The notes: generated by a model from the letters alone, not told the origin. Shown: positions 10,497 through 22,195, numbered from the stretch's first letter. The stretch is DNA of 64,000 nt from Gerris lacustris (GCA_951217055.1 OX578276.1:38712205-38776204), one strand, 5' to 3'. Program-made: numbers and translations.

Positions 10497-12780
10497 GTTT
10501 AGTTTTCGGATTATCTCGAATATGCTGAGAATCCAAGTTAAGGTAGAGTCATTTAATGGATATTTAAATCCAATTTCAATTTTGCAATTTAAATTCTTCT
10601 TTTAAAAGAGAAACTTTGTCACGGATTTATTCATAAGTCAAATTTTATTATTTATTACTTTGAGTTGTGAGGTTTTGCTTTTATTACAGGGCCATTACGC
10701 CGTTACACCATTACTCATTACAAAATTACGCCGTTACTGATACGATCACCTTATAATTGACCTTTTGGATTGTCATAGTTTCCCTTTTGGCTGAACATTT
10801 TTAAAATCATCTTATAAACCTCACTTCTATTTCAACTTCATTAATCATCAGCTGATTAATAATTAAGCTACACAATTGTAACATTTGTAAATTCCTTGGA
10901 AGTTTTAATGTGTAAACACTCTTAAGAACAAATGTATTCTTAGACCCCCTGTAAGACTTAGGTTCAATTATTAAAAAAAAAGCTTTGAGTAAGCTATGAG
11001 CATATGTAAATTACAATACATTTATTTACTGTACATCATATATTAATTATATGTAAAGGATTCAATTAATATATTCATTCATTTAATAAAAATTAGCATT
11101 TTTTTGTGAAGAACATTTTAAGATATAGAAATATCATAGGAGAGGTCAAGTTGCAACCTCTAATTAAAAAAAAAATTATATTTTAAAAGTAAGCCCTAAT
11201 TAAATGCTCTGTATCTCTGTTACATATCTTAACGAGATATCTATTTTATGCTACCTATGAAACAATTATATTTTTTTTTTTAAATAAAATTTTATATTGA
11301 ATGAATGAATGCCTTTATTGGTTTATAAAGTGATCTGTGACAGAGTTAATTAAAGTTTAATCTATAAATGTTAAACCAAATCAGCTTATGCTGAGGCAAA
11401 TAAAATTTAATATTATTTAAATTAATAAACAGTCACAGATGAACACTATAGGTGAACACAATAGGTGAAAAATACTAAAAATTTTTGAATTGAAATTTCA
11501 TCTTCTGGGGTTCACCCTGGCTTGAATGGAAACTAATTTATGTTATAATTTTAGTTTTGAAAAATCAAGCAAGCCTTAAAAATTTACAAAAAAAAAAAAA
11601 AAAAAAAAAAAAATTCTCACTTGTAAAGTGCTTTATTTCTTCTTTTTTTTGTAGGAAATACAACAAATTGTTACAAATAAAAGTTGTTCTGAAAGAAAAA
11701 ATTGAGTAAGTAGTATAAGTAGAAAACTGAGAAAATTTTAAAACCCTCCACCTATTTTTATATTGCATTATTTACTTTCTCTGGGGACACACTGAATACT
11801 TATGGTTACTGAGTAGGAAGTTAACCCAGTGTTACTCGGGCTAATAACCATACAATACAAAATAAGCATACTTCCACAACTTGATAGAACAAAATAAAAA
11901 TAAGTCTATATTAAACAGCTACCATTGTAACTTGTCAAACCAATTAAGTTTTCTCTGTAAGTTTCATACAAACACATTAGCTTTAAAACAAAATCCTTGT
12001 TATAGAAACAATCAAGTTAATCAGCATGCGCAGAGGAAAAACTGGAATTGTTAAAAATAAATCAGTGAATTTGAACTAAAAATGTCAGGTTGAAATTATG
12101 AAATGTCTTGTCTACAAAAAAGAGAAGGAATCTAAATTAATTACAGGTAATTTGAAAGACCATCTTCAATTAAGGTAGCACAGTGTCAGGATTAAATCAG
12201 CTATCGCTGAAAGTCAACTTTCTTCATTCTTAGCTATTGCTTTTATTAATTAGTAAGTTAATCAAACCCTGGTTAAAAATTAAGAATTTATATTTGGATT
12301 TTTATTTAACAATAGAAAATAAAACAATAAAAGAAACCTTATTTTTTTTAACAAAATTGGATTTTCCAAAACAAAAATAATAATTAAGAGTTCCCTTATC
12401 TTGTCGAATTTTCCTTTGAATTAAAAATAAATAAATAAATAATAATAAAGAAAGAAAAATGCTTTTAATATTTTAAATTTCTTCTTCTATTAAAATATTT
12501 GAAAATCATTTTCTATTTTATTCATCCTTTTCAAATTAATTAAGTACAACGCAAAATTGGAAATTTATTTTTAAGTAGACTCTAATTTTGTCAGAATAAT
12601 TTTTGTTTGAATTAAATTTTAATAAATTTATGTTCAATTAACATCAAACATAATTAATATAGTAGATTTCAAAGATTCAGTTCAAATAATTTAAGTTTTC
12701 TTCAAAGAAGAAACGACTTTTAAGAATGAAACATTCAATATATTTGTGCAACAAGTGAACTGTATAATCTATAAATAAAA
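10497..12780. other. AT-rich non-coding region
   Basis: No exon is recognised. Contents include short ATTACGCCGTTAC direct repeats (about 10693-10740), a minus-strand LINE-like 3' tail (listed separately) and a run of about 25 A at 11588-11612. Confidence 0.6.
11297..11410 (-). mobile_element. Possible LINE 3' tail
   Basis: On the minus strand the sequence reads CCAATAAAGGCATTCATTCA and ends in an ATTC repeat. An AATAAA-like signal followed by a short repeat tail is the usual 3' end of many non-LTR retrotransposons. No open frame precedes it, so only the end of a degraded copy would be left. The assignment rests on this tail alone. Confidence 0.4.
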
Positions 12781-12784
12781 TTAT

Positions 12785-13200
12785 AGTTTTGCTTGTACAT
12801 TGGTCAGAATTGATTTTTTTTGGATACTTTTTTATTTTATACATTCCAAAAACCCAAAAACCGAATCAGGCCATAACTTTTTTCATGTATGTGATGTGTA
12901 TCTGTTGTCACCAGTCCAACTCAATAGGGGCAAAACTGGCTAAAAGGAATTTTTTTATCAGAGGTGAGCGCAAACTTGTTGCACAATTGATAGGCTTTGT
13001 TTCATCTAAAAATATTGAGTAGAACCAAAGTTATTAACAATTTTATATATAAAAAAAAAATATATATAAAAATAGGTGGACTACCTTCTGGGGCCCTGCT
13101 GTAGACTACAAAAATTAAGTTGACCCACCATAACCAAAACCCACAGACTCACTAATCAAAATGTTTGGGTACTTTATATATTACTACTCGTCTCCAGCCG
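12785..13200 (-). repeat. Interspersed repeat, copy 1 (inverted relative to ~20000)
   Basis: This segment matches the reverse complement of about 20000-20275 along its length. Shared landmarks include the block ending in 'attgagtagaaccaaagt' and the block 'aatcaaaatgtttgggtac'. The two copies lie on either side of the copia element in opposite orientation. The family is not recognised. The short plus-strand frame here (12789-13022) is part of the repeat. Confidence 0.85.
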
Positions 13201-13400
13201 CAACTGTCCAAAATCCTAAGAAGAACATTTTATGCGTATTTAGTTCTTTTCTTACATTATAAAGAATGAGCCTTGTGTATAATGAATAAGCCCTGGGCAA
13301 CGGGCTTATTTTTATACTAAAAAAAAAGTAGGTAAATAAATTTAGATATCTATTTAGATAAGTTATTATATCTATTTAGAGACCAACAAATCAAAATAAG

Positions 13401-13486
13401 CATTTATTTTTATTAAAAAAATGTGGTTGCCTTAGCCAATAACCATTTATTTTTATTGAAATAAATGTGATTGCCTTAGCCAATAA
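13401..13486. repeat. ~43-bp tandem duplication
   Basis: Two direct copies starting 'catttatttttatt' and ending 'ccttagccaataac' lie at about 13401-13442 and 13443-13486, with a few differences. Confidence 0.85.
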
Positions 13487-13598
13487 CAATAATTTCGAGG
13501 TGAGTCGTCGGAACACTACTCGATTATATAAATGACTAGCCTTCACCCCACGGGGCTCATGCTAGGTATTAGTGGCTATGTTTCCTATTGCTATGTAG

Positions 13599-13754
13599 TG
13601 TTAGCGCAGTAATTCTATCTATCCTAAATAAAAGATAAACACTTCACTTCCGCGTCCAACACAAGACTGAATGGTTTTATTTTAAAGTCAATACAATTTA
13701 TAACAAGTATAAAAATATAAATAAATAAATTATATAATAAAAATTATCCCTACA
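13599..13754 (-). repeat. copia 3' LTR (156 bp)
   Basis: Identical base for base to the other LTR. On the coding strand it starts TGTAGGGATAA and ends GCGCTAACA. The G-rich polypurine tract lies directly upstream (13755-13766). Confidence 0.95.
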
Positions 13755-13925
13755 AATCCCCCCTATAATTTTTATTCTTATTAACCATTGAATGATCTGC
13801 CAAACAGGAAATATAAATACATATCAGTAAATATCAACATACACAAGCAACACCAAATATAAACACAAAATATAAATATAAACAGACAATACTTCAGATC
13901 ATTCATATCCATTATGTACTCAAAT

Positions 13926-16900
13926 TCACTTTAAATTTAACGCCTCCAAAACTCTACTTAATTTCTGAGCCGATACAGGCTTTGTCAAAAAGTCTGCTCT
14001 TTGATCATCTGTGCCAACCTGTTGAATGTCAAAATTTTTACTGGTTACCTCCTGATTCAAGAATCCTACTTGTCGAACTAGGTGAGCTGATTTTGACGAC
14101 ACTGTCCCCTCCTTGGCTAACAAGACTGCGGCTCGATTGTCGCACCTCAATGGTATATTTAAAACGTTTTGACTCCATAATTCGGATATTAGAGTTTTTA
14201 GAAAAATACCGTGCTTGACAGCTTCGGTCATAGCTGCTAACTCCGCATCGCATGTAGATAGCGCTACATTGTTTTGTAATTTTGACGCCCAGGATACTAC
14301 ACCTTGTCCTAAACAATAAAGATAACCTGATGTTGATCTTTGGGTTCCATTCCCATCTCGCCAACTTGCATCGGCGTAACCTTCTATTACCCGATTTTCC
14401 CCTCTTAAAAATTTAATTCCTAACTCTTTCGTTCCCTTGATATACCTAAGCACTCTTTTTAACGCAGTTAAGTGGATATTTTTAGGTTCTTTAGAGTATC
14501 TAGACAGTATACTTATGGGGTATGCTAAGTCTGGCCTGGTCATGGTTGACAAATACATGATTGATCCAAGTATTTCTTGATATAATTTTTGATCAACAGG
14601 CTCAGATTTTTCATCGTCTAGGTCTTGACCTACAGCCATAGGACTCTTGGCTGGATTGCACTCATCGAATCCAAACCTCTTTAGGACTTTCTCCGCAAAT
14701 CGTTTTTGGTTTATTGCTATGCCATCTTCAAATTTGTTAATTTCCATTCCTAAAACATTCCCACAGTCACTCTGTTCTTTTAATATAAATTTATCTCTAA
14801 TTTTTTGAATAGCTTCTTTCAATATATCTTCATCAGAGCTTACAACGAACAAATCATCAGTATGTAATCCCACGTAAACAACTGACTTATTCTTTCGATA
14901 AACAAATACACACTTATCACATGTTAAATTTTTAAACCCGTTTTCAGTTAAGTATTTAGTAAAAGTTTGATTCCACACTCTTCCACTCTGTTTTAGACCA
15001 TATATTGACTGCCTCAACTTACATACAGTATTCTCATTTCCTTGTTCGAAACCTGGCGGTTGCTTCATATAAATTTTAATAGACTCATCTAATTTCCCGT
15101 ACAAGTACGCTGTTTGCACGTCATAATGATGTATTTCCCATCCTTTATTGGCTGCTATTGATACCAATATTCTCAAACTCGTTGGTTTTACCACCGGTGA
15201 ATAAGTCTCAAAATAGTTAATCCCATACTGTTGCGTAAACCCTTGTGCCACTAGTCTAGCTTTACACATTGGAGTAGTGTATGTATTTTTTACAGTGAAT
15301 ACCCACCGACTTTTTACGCAGGATTCTCCTTTTGGTAACTCTACCAAATCCCATACCTTGTGTGATTTCATTGATTGCAGTTCCTTTTCCATGGCCTCTC
15401 TCCATTCAGGGTTTTTCAGTGCTTCCTTATAATTCGTCGGGACTTCAATTTCATTCTTCTCTAGTGTATCACCTTGTTCTATACTCTCACTCATTCCTGA
15501 TGTTTCCTTATAATTTATTATTTTCTTTCTTGCCGCTCTCATAGGTCTGCCTGTTTCCGATACTTCTGGATTACTGTTCTCGCTTTGGTTATCATTTATG
15601 TTGCTGTTACTTGTCTCATCCTTAAACTTATATATTGTACAATCGTTTTCATAACCTCTATATGATTTATCAATTAAATAATACCCCATTATTCCCTCAA
15701 AAAATTTAACATCCCGTGATTCTACAATTTTATTTTTATTTGTATCGAAAATTCTGTACGCTTTTCTATTTCTAGAATAACCTATAAAAATCCCGCTTTT
15801 AGTTTTCGGATCAAACTTTTTTCTCTGAGATTTTTCTATCCAAAATTGACACATGCACCCAAATATTTTTAAAAATCCTACGTTAGGTTTCACACCACTA
15901 AACTTTTCTTGTGGCGTCACATGATCGTTCGTCTTGGTCGGTGTCCTATTTTTTAAAAACGTTGCAGTCCCAATAGCTTCTGCCCAAAATTTAACTGGTA
16001 ACTGAGCCTCAATTAACATTGCTCTTGCACTTTCCACTATTGAACGGTTTGCTCTCTCTGCAATACCATTTGATTTTGGAGAGTACGGCGTAGTAAATTG
16101 TTGCTCAATTCCAAATTTTTTAGTTAATTTTGTCATGTCGTTATTCAAAAATTCTGATCCGTTGTCACTTCTAACCTTTTTTATTTTAGCATCGTATCTA
16201 TTCTCGGTCCAAACTATAAACTCCTCTAATTTCTCTACTGTTTCGGATTTACGCTTTAAAAAGTAAGTGAATATTTTCCGTGAAAAATCATCGACTATAG
16301 TCATTATATAGTTTGAGCCACCAATAGATTGCTCTTCTATTGGCCCCACTAAATCTACATGAATAAGCTCTAATCGTTTTTTTGATTGCCGAGTTTCTAC
16401 AGTTTTAAACTCCCTACGAGCGTATTTTGATTGCACACATGAAATACATGTATTCATCTTATCTTTAGTTTTTAAATCTAAATTTATCAACATACTATTT
16501 TTAACTAAATATCGCAAGTATCTTTCATTTAAATGACCTAGTTTCTTATGCCACATATCACAATCATTTACCACACATACGCGTTCGCAAGATTCATTCA
16601 CTATATAAAAATTATTCACTCGCTCTGCATTTAATAGAACTTTACCATTCTTATTCTCAACAACACCTCGATCACTCCAAAATTTCACACATTGATCATT
16701 CAAGGTTAACTTACTAACAGACAGAAGATTTCCTTTTAGCTTCGGTACTAGTAGAACATCATCTAATTTAAATTTACTTTCTTCTTGCTGTATTATAACC
16801 TCTCCGATTCCTTCAGATTTTATTATACTCTCATCAGCGAGCCGAATTTTCTTTACTTCCTTTCTCATGTTTTTTATCATTGATCCATCATTTGTCATGT

Positions 16901-17046
16901 GGCTTGTGGCTCCACTGTCCACTACCCACTTTATCTTCTCATTTTCTTGACCGGCTGTCCATGCTATTTCACAAGATTCATCATCACTCTCATCGTCTTC
17001 GGTTGTCTTAGCATGATTCTTTTCCTTATTATTTTGTTTATTTGCC
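13926..17046 (-). CDS. copia pol portion: protease, integrase, reverse transcriptase, RNase H
   Basis: Numbering residues from the Val codon at 16922, the order is protease (DSGATSHM at the start), HHCC zinc site (H125, H130, C159, C162), integrase core D190-D253-E289 (the DD35E spacing), reverse transcriptase (about 505-745) and RNase H (D851, E894, D928). The protease-integrase-RT-RNaseH order defines Ty1/copia. There is no ATG start: the frame is open upstream to the transposon insertion at 17046 and continued into gag before it. The RT active-site box reads LHTDDLF where Y-V-D-D is usual, and the first catalytic Asp lies in YDVQTAYL. It ends with TGA at 13926-13928. No internal stop is seen, so apart from the insertion the polyprotein looks intact. 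Confidence 0.95.
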
Positions 17047-18227
17047 GGTACTTATTTACTTGGGTACATACCAATAAGTATGTACCCAAGTAAATAAGGT
17101 GCCATAGGGAAAGAGTTTACTTGGGTACATACCATTTATCTATTAAAAATATGGGGAAATGAAATAAAATAAATTAATAGGCAAACTTAATGGGGATGTT
17201 GAAAAGCACTGGGGCTTTTGTAAGGGGTTAAGAAGGGGGAAGAAAAGAAAAGAAAAAAGGATGTACCCAAGTAAATAAGGCGTTATAGAGGTAGAAGTTT
17301 AGTTGGGTACATACTCAAGGTATGTACCCAAGTAAATAAGGTGCTATGTGGCAGGAGTTTAGTTGGGTACATACCCATGACAAGTATTTTTATATTATTT
17401 TTTTTTAAATATTAATTTAAAAAGTATTGACAGAAATGACAATGACTTGTCAAAGAAATCATTTTTATTACATAATTCATTCTTGAATAAAATAACATCT
17501 GAAAAGTTTGAAAAAAGTACAATTGCAAAGAAAAAGACATGGATAACCTCAGAGGCATTAATATGAAACAAGCCGTATTTCTGACTGAAAGGATGACGAA
17601 GTGGGAGATGTTTCAATGGTTCCAGCGTAAGTAAAATTATACGGTATCTTTTATATATTTCAGATATTGGAGCAATAAAGACAGATTTAAAATTTAGAAA
17701 TTTTGTACAATGTACATTGGGACAAAGGAATATCTCACTTCTATAATTTAAAGTGACAATATCTGTTGGCTAACAATCAAATAAGATAAAGGGACATTTA
17801 GTCCAATGAATTTTGGGACAAAGGAACATCACACTTATGTAACAAAAAGTGGCATAATCCATTAGTCAAATCATTAAGTTAGTCAATGTATTTTGGAATC
17901 AGCGATTTTCTTTAGAGAAGAAAATTTAAAAAAAGACACTTTTTTAATCTTTAGAAAGAAATATGTAGGTGAGAGAAAGATGAGGATTGACGTACGTTTT
18001 ATAAATATTTATTAAGTTTTTTCTACATAAAATAACTTGTATTTTTTTTATATACAAATATAAAGAAAAACTTGTATTTTTTCATTAAAAAATACAAGTT
18101 TTTTTTATGACATAAACGCCTATTAATCCATCCGAGTTGACCAATATAAGTCAACCCTGATGGATTAAAACCAATTCACCTCATTTTTGAGGTGAATTGG
18201 AGGTATGTACCCAAGTAAACAAGTGCC
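17047..18227. mobile_element. 1,181-bp TIR transposon inside copia gag-pol
   Basis: The ends are inverted copies of GGYACTTRTTTACTTGGGTA (26 bp in all, with two mismatches). The 8-bp target TATTTGCC is duplicated at 17039-17046 and 18228-18235. The first third holds several further copies of GTACCCAAGTAAATAAGG in both orientations (about 17080, 17110, 17262, 17295, 17320 and 17355), so the left end is a chain of palindromes. No transposase frame is present. A GG start with an 8-bp duplication would suit Merlin and is less usual for hAT, so the superfamily is uncertain. Since the host LTRs are identical, this insertion is at least as young as the copia copy. Confidence 0.9.
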
Positions 18228-18960
18228 TATTTGCCTTACACTTCCACTGGCGTGTGTTTTTATCATTTTTGTTTTTGTTAAAACTATTGTACCAACAGTC
18301 TTTAGCTATATGGGAGCTTTTTGCACAGATGTAACATAGCCTTTTATTTTGGCTAGGTCCAGCTTTGTAGGCACTAGAATCTGCATTTGTTTCAGATGTT
18401 GTACTTTTGTTTTTATTGCGTTCACCGTCTAACCTTAAACTTCTTCTTAATTGTGTGAGCGACGCATCTTGAATATTGTCGTATTGGATAGCGATGTGGT
18501 TATACTTTTGCGGCAGTCCTCTTATCACACCTATGATTACCTCATCGTTATCAACAGTTGCCCCCAGAGTTCTCGCTTGTTCTATCAGCCTTTCCGCCCT
18601 ATCAAGATATTCCTCCCAACTTTCTGCTTCACTCATGCTAAGTCTTGCCAGATCATTTTTTGTTTCTGACCTTCTTCTGTTGACATCTCCGTTGAATCTC
18701 TTATCTAAAACTTCCATTATTTCTTTGGATGTCTTACACGTTAATATTAAACCTACTTGTGCATCTTCCATTGAACATGATATTATAGACATGGCTTCGG
18801 CATCTTTTGCTTTCCACGCTTCATAATCGGTGCTTCTCGTTGTTGGGCGATCTTTATCGATGACAACATTTAAGCCTTTAGCCGCCAATACTGATGTCAC
18901 TCTAAATCTCCACACCACAAAATTCTTACCATTAAATAAGGGTATTTTAACTCCGCTCAT
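18228..18960 (-). CDS. copia gag portion, truncated by the transposon
   Basis: The ATG at 18960 starts MSGVKIPLFNGKNFVVWRF, typical of copia gag. A zinc knuckle C209-x2-C212-x4-H217-x4-C222 follows near the C-terminal end, preceded by a Lys/Ser/Thr-rich linker. The present frame runs into the transposon and stops at 18181 after 259 residues. The frame is otherwise continuous with pol: the coding lengths either side, counting the target site once, sum to 3,846 bp, which is divisible by three and includes the stop. The ancestral product was therefore one gag-pol polyprotein of 1,281 residues. It packages the retrotransposon RNA in the cytoplasm. Confidence 0.93.
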
Positions 18961-19117
18961 TTTTTCTTTTTTTAACTTAAAAAAAACTAATGATTTTTTT
19001 TCTTTTGACTTTTATTGTCAAAAAATTTGTTTTCTTTATATTAGAATTCTTTTTAATTTTTAGACTTCTTTCTTCTCAGATTCAGTCACTACTTGCATTG
19101 CATAAGCCCATAACCCC

Positions 19118-19273
19118 TGTTAGCGCAGTAATTCTATCTATCCTAAATAAAAGATAAACACTTCACTTCCGCGTCCAACACAAGACTGAATGGTTTTATT
19201 TTAAAGTCAATACAATTTATAACAAGTATAAAAATATAAATAAATAAATTATATAATAAAAATTATCCCTACA
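19118..19273 (-). repeat. copia 5' LTR (156 bp)
   Basis: Identical to the 13599-13754 copy. It should carry the promoter and start of the element's RNA, since gag-pol reads away from it on the minus strand. The leader between it and the gag ATG is 157 bp and begins with the primer-binding site (about 19101-19117). Confidence 0.95.
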
Positions 19274-19278
19274 TGTAG

Positions 19279-20815
19279 GCCTAGCAATTAAATAAAATGC
19301 CTAAATAGTTTTGTTTCCAAGCCTTCTGGGAATAAAATCAGGACTATATTATACATCATTCATTCCGTTACTAAGAATATAGTACTCTCCAAATCGTAGT
19401 TTGGAGTCTATCTATATTATATTAAAAAAAATAACCAATAGAAACTAATTAATATGTATAGTAATTAATAAACACTAAAAAAAGGTATAGTAAATAAGAA
19501 AATAAAAGTTGTAAAAATCAATTAGACTGGGAAGTCATTAAACAATCATTAACCATGATGGTACATTAATTTAATTACGTCTCTTCTCTCAATACGGCAG
19601 TTGCACCAGTAAATATTTAATAACTCTAGTTCTAGAAAAAAATTATTCAATAATAAATACTCGATTTATAGACCAATAGTGTGAGATTAAAGCACCCCAA
19701 TCAGATATTAAATCGGTCCACAATTGCGGACGCCATAAGAGCTCAGTCTTTTTTTTTTTTTTTTACAAAAAATCAAATTTAGCTCTATTAAAAGGTAGAA
19801 ACGATGAAGGTACGACAAAATGTCATAGGACCAAAGTTGTAGATCTTTTAAAATAAGTTATCGCTGGCTTCTTCAGCTTGTCGATACGACTTACTACTGT
19901 TTAGCCACAGTGTATCCGCCATCTTTAATTTTTTAAGGGTGGTAAAAAAATATATTTTTTTAACTTTTTGGATTTTTCCAGTCGGTTTGGGCCAATTTCC
20001 GATCAAACGCAAAAAACCGCGAGTTTCTAGGTGGTCTAGGAGTACCCAAACATTTTGATTAGCGAGTTTGTGGGGTTTGGTTCCGGTGGGTCAACGTAAT
20101 TTTTTTAGGTTATGCTTTATACACTTTTTTTTTGTCAAGTTGTTAATAACTTTGGTTCTACTCAATATTTTTAGATGAAACCAAGCCTACAAATTGCGCA
20201 ACATGTTTCAATTATCCAACAAATTTTCAATTCTGACTAATGTACTGACAAAACTTTAATTTTATATATACATATAGATACTCACCATTCCTTTAATCGA
20301 ATGAAGGGACTTCTTCTTCTATCGAGATCCTTCCTCTTTGACTTGCCTGAAGAGCAGGGACTATTCCAATAAAGTCAATAGAAGTGTGTGTGGACAGGTG
20401 AACAACACATGGTGCATGTGGAACAACCAGATGCTTTAGATTGAAACACAGCATGTAGAACAAGTACAGGCAAGACATGCCAAGTCAACGCAATATTGCA
20501 AATAAATAATTTTTTTTATTTTTTTTTGTAGGTTTTGATGAACAGCTGTTTATGTTTTCTGCCTCCTCTCTCCTCTCCTTAGTTTTGGATTCTAAAACAA
20601 AAATATACAAAATTTGCAGTAGGAAGAGAAACATAATTTAGTTTTTATCAATGATATAGGACATATAATAGGTAATAGAAAACAATAATCAACCAAGCTG
20701 TTGAATTTTTCATTTAGAATCTGACAACACTGTCTGAGCTTAAGAGTATGAAAATTGTTAAAATCTTTAAACTCAAAAAAAAAAAAATTAAATAAATAAA
20801 TAAAATAAAATAAAA
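19279..20815. other. Non-coding region with an inverted repeat copy
   Basis: No exon is recognised. It contains the second copy of the repeat seen at 12785 and AT-rich filler. Confidence 0.6.
20000..20275 (+). repeat. Interspersed repeat, copy 2 (inverted relative to ~12785)
   Basis: This is the opposite-orientation partner of 12785-13200. It includes 'gtacccaaacattttgatt', 'gtgggtcaacgtaa', 'actttggttctactcaat' and 'ttctgactaatgtac'. Each has its complement in copy 1 in the reverse order. Confidence 0.85.
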
Positions 20816-20855
20816 AAATCGGGTACAGGGTACCTCGGAACTTTTCCTTACTTCA

Positions 20856-20895
20856 GAGGCCACTAAAGTGGCCTCTCCTGCTGCGAAGCAGCAGG
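20856..20895. repeat. Two adjacent perfect hairpins
   Basis: GAGGCCACTAAAGTGGCCTC (20856-20875) and CCTGCTGCGAAGCAGCAGG (20877-20895) are perfect or near-perfect palindromes, one base apart. They sit just before the 5S-like fragment. Their GC content stands out from the surroundings. Confidence 0.9.
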
Positions 20896-20900
20896 AATAA

Positions 20901-20945
20901 GCGCATTGGACGTGGTCAGTACTTGGATAGGTGACCGTTCTGAAC
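20901..20945 (+). ncRNA. 5S rRNA-like 3'-half fragment
   Basis: The stretch contains GTGGTCAGTACTTGGATAGG followed by TGACCG. This closely resembles the 3' half of animal 5S rRNA (usual form G-TAGT-TAGTACTTGGATGGG-TGACCGCC). The 5' half with the internal promoter boxes is not present upstream, so it is not a working 5S gene. It could be a 5S pseudogene fragment or part of a 5S-derived SINE. Confidence 0.7.
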
Positions 20946-21639
20946 TAACTGATTTATTATCATTCTAAAAAAAATCCTTATTTTTAATACCTATATTTTA
21001 TTTTATTATTTGAAGTTTGGCGGTATTTTGACAGATGTAAACAAACTTTGACGTCATCAAAATTATCGCACTATAAAAAAAAAAAAAATTATATTTGCTT
21101 ATAACTTTTAAACTAATAAATCGAATTTCATCGTTTATTTTTATATTTGTTCCTTAATTTTTTCCGGTTCCAACGATATGCTATATGTCAAAAACCTATT
21201 TACACTTTCGGTATTATTAACCGTCAAAGTTTATAAATTCAAAAATTGATAACTTTAAAATGGCGGCCAATATCAAAATGAAATTTGGTGAGCTTGTTTG
21301 TCATACAGAAAGGTACATTCGTGCCAAATTTCAACTCGATCAGGACCATTTTCGATTTATTACGATTTATTTTAATTTTTGCTGACTGCAACAGGGTTTA
21401 AGAAGGCGGAAAAAGTTGATTTTCCGGGCAGCACCACAACAGGTAAGGAATGATTTTTCTGCCAAGTTTCAACTCTCTAGGTTAAATACCTTGGGTGCTA
21501 CGATGATAACACACACACATACAGACGTCATGCTGAAAACCACTCAGGAGGTCTTAAAAACACCCAAAAGGGATAATCTTAACAATTTTTTGGTGAAAAC
21601 AATACTTTTCCTACTATAAGTAGTGAGGAAAAGTAAAAA

Positions 21640-22195
21640 TAAAAAACAAGATAAAAATAAAAAAATTAAGTAAAGAGATAATACTCGCTCTTAATCTCAA
21701 AAAGAAACCCTAATTGCAATTGAGACCTGCTCAAACACAATTTAGATATCGAAAGAAAAAAAGGGGGAAAACAAATAAACTTTACATTTTGATTTAATTT
21801 AAGAGATAAACTAAAAAAAAAATCTCTTAATTTAAAAAGCTTTAACTTAAAATCCAGCTCTTCTCCAAATTATCTCTTTGATACTTTTTTTTACAAATTT
21901 TAAACTTTAACTAGAAAATATAATCCGATCTAAGAGGGTCAAAACCTTTATAATTCCTAAAATTTTGTTTTTCTCTCTACATTGTTTATACGCATAAAAT
22001 AAACTCTAAACCAGGTCTAACGTTTTTAAGTGATATCTTTAACAAGAATGAAACAATGATTTAGAACTAACTATTTTTTTTAAATTAAAAGTTAAATTTA
22101 AGGATTCAAATTTTAAAGCTAGTTGTTATAAAGAGTAAAAAAGCCAAAATAAACCTATTCTATTATATATAATTTTTAATCTTTCATATGAAAGT
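21640..22195. other. AT-rich non-coding stretch
   Basis: No feature is recognised. Sequence motifs ('aattttaaagctagttg') recur just after the minisatellite (near 22690), suggesting it belongs to the same repeat domain. Confidence 0.5.

Larger units (their letters stand above)
13599..19273 (-). mobile_element. Ty1/copia LTR retrotransposon, recent, interrupted by a DNA transposon
   Basis: Two identical 156-bp LTRs flank a minus-strand gag-pol. A 5-bp target duplication TGTAG lies outside (13594-13598 and 19274-19278). Ends are TG...CA. On the coding strand the 5' LTR is 19273-19118 and the 3' LTR 13754-13599. The primer site after the 5' LTR reads GGGGTTATGGGCTTATG. It resembles the copia primer site that pairs with the inside half of initiator tRNA-Met rather than with a CCA end. 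A purine tract (AGGGGGGATT) precedes the 3' LTR. A 1,181-bp TIR transposon sits in gag-pol. Without that insert and one target copy the element would be 4,486 bp. LTR identity points to a very recent insertion, with the transposon entering later still. Confidence 0.95.
20838..21635. mobile_element. Possible element with ACTTTTCCT inverted ends
   Basis: The left edge reads aacttttccttacttc and the right edge, on the other strand, acttttcctcactac, a short imperfect inverted repeat. Between them lie two hairpins, a 5S-rRNA-like fragment and AT-rich sequence. No target duplication or coding frame was found, so the unit is tentative. Confidence 0.35.

Noticed and set aside
14038..14364. Open frames in other phases over copia pol (also 13982-14218, 15332-15544, 18451-18826)
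   Set aside because: They are shadows of the real gag-pol frame.
20901..20945. Functional 5S rRNA gene
   Set aside because: Only the 3' half resembles 5S. The upstream part with the internal promoter is replaced by hairpins.
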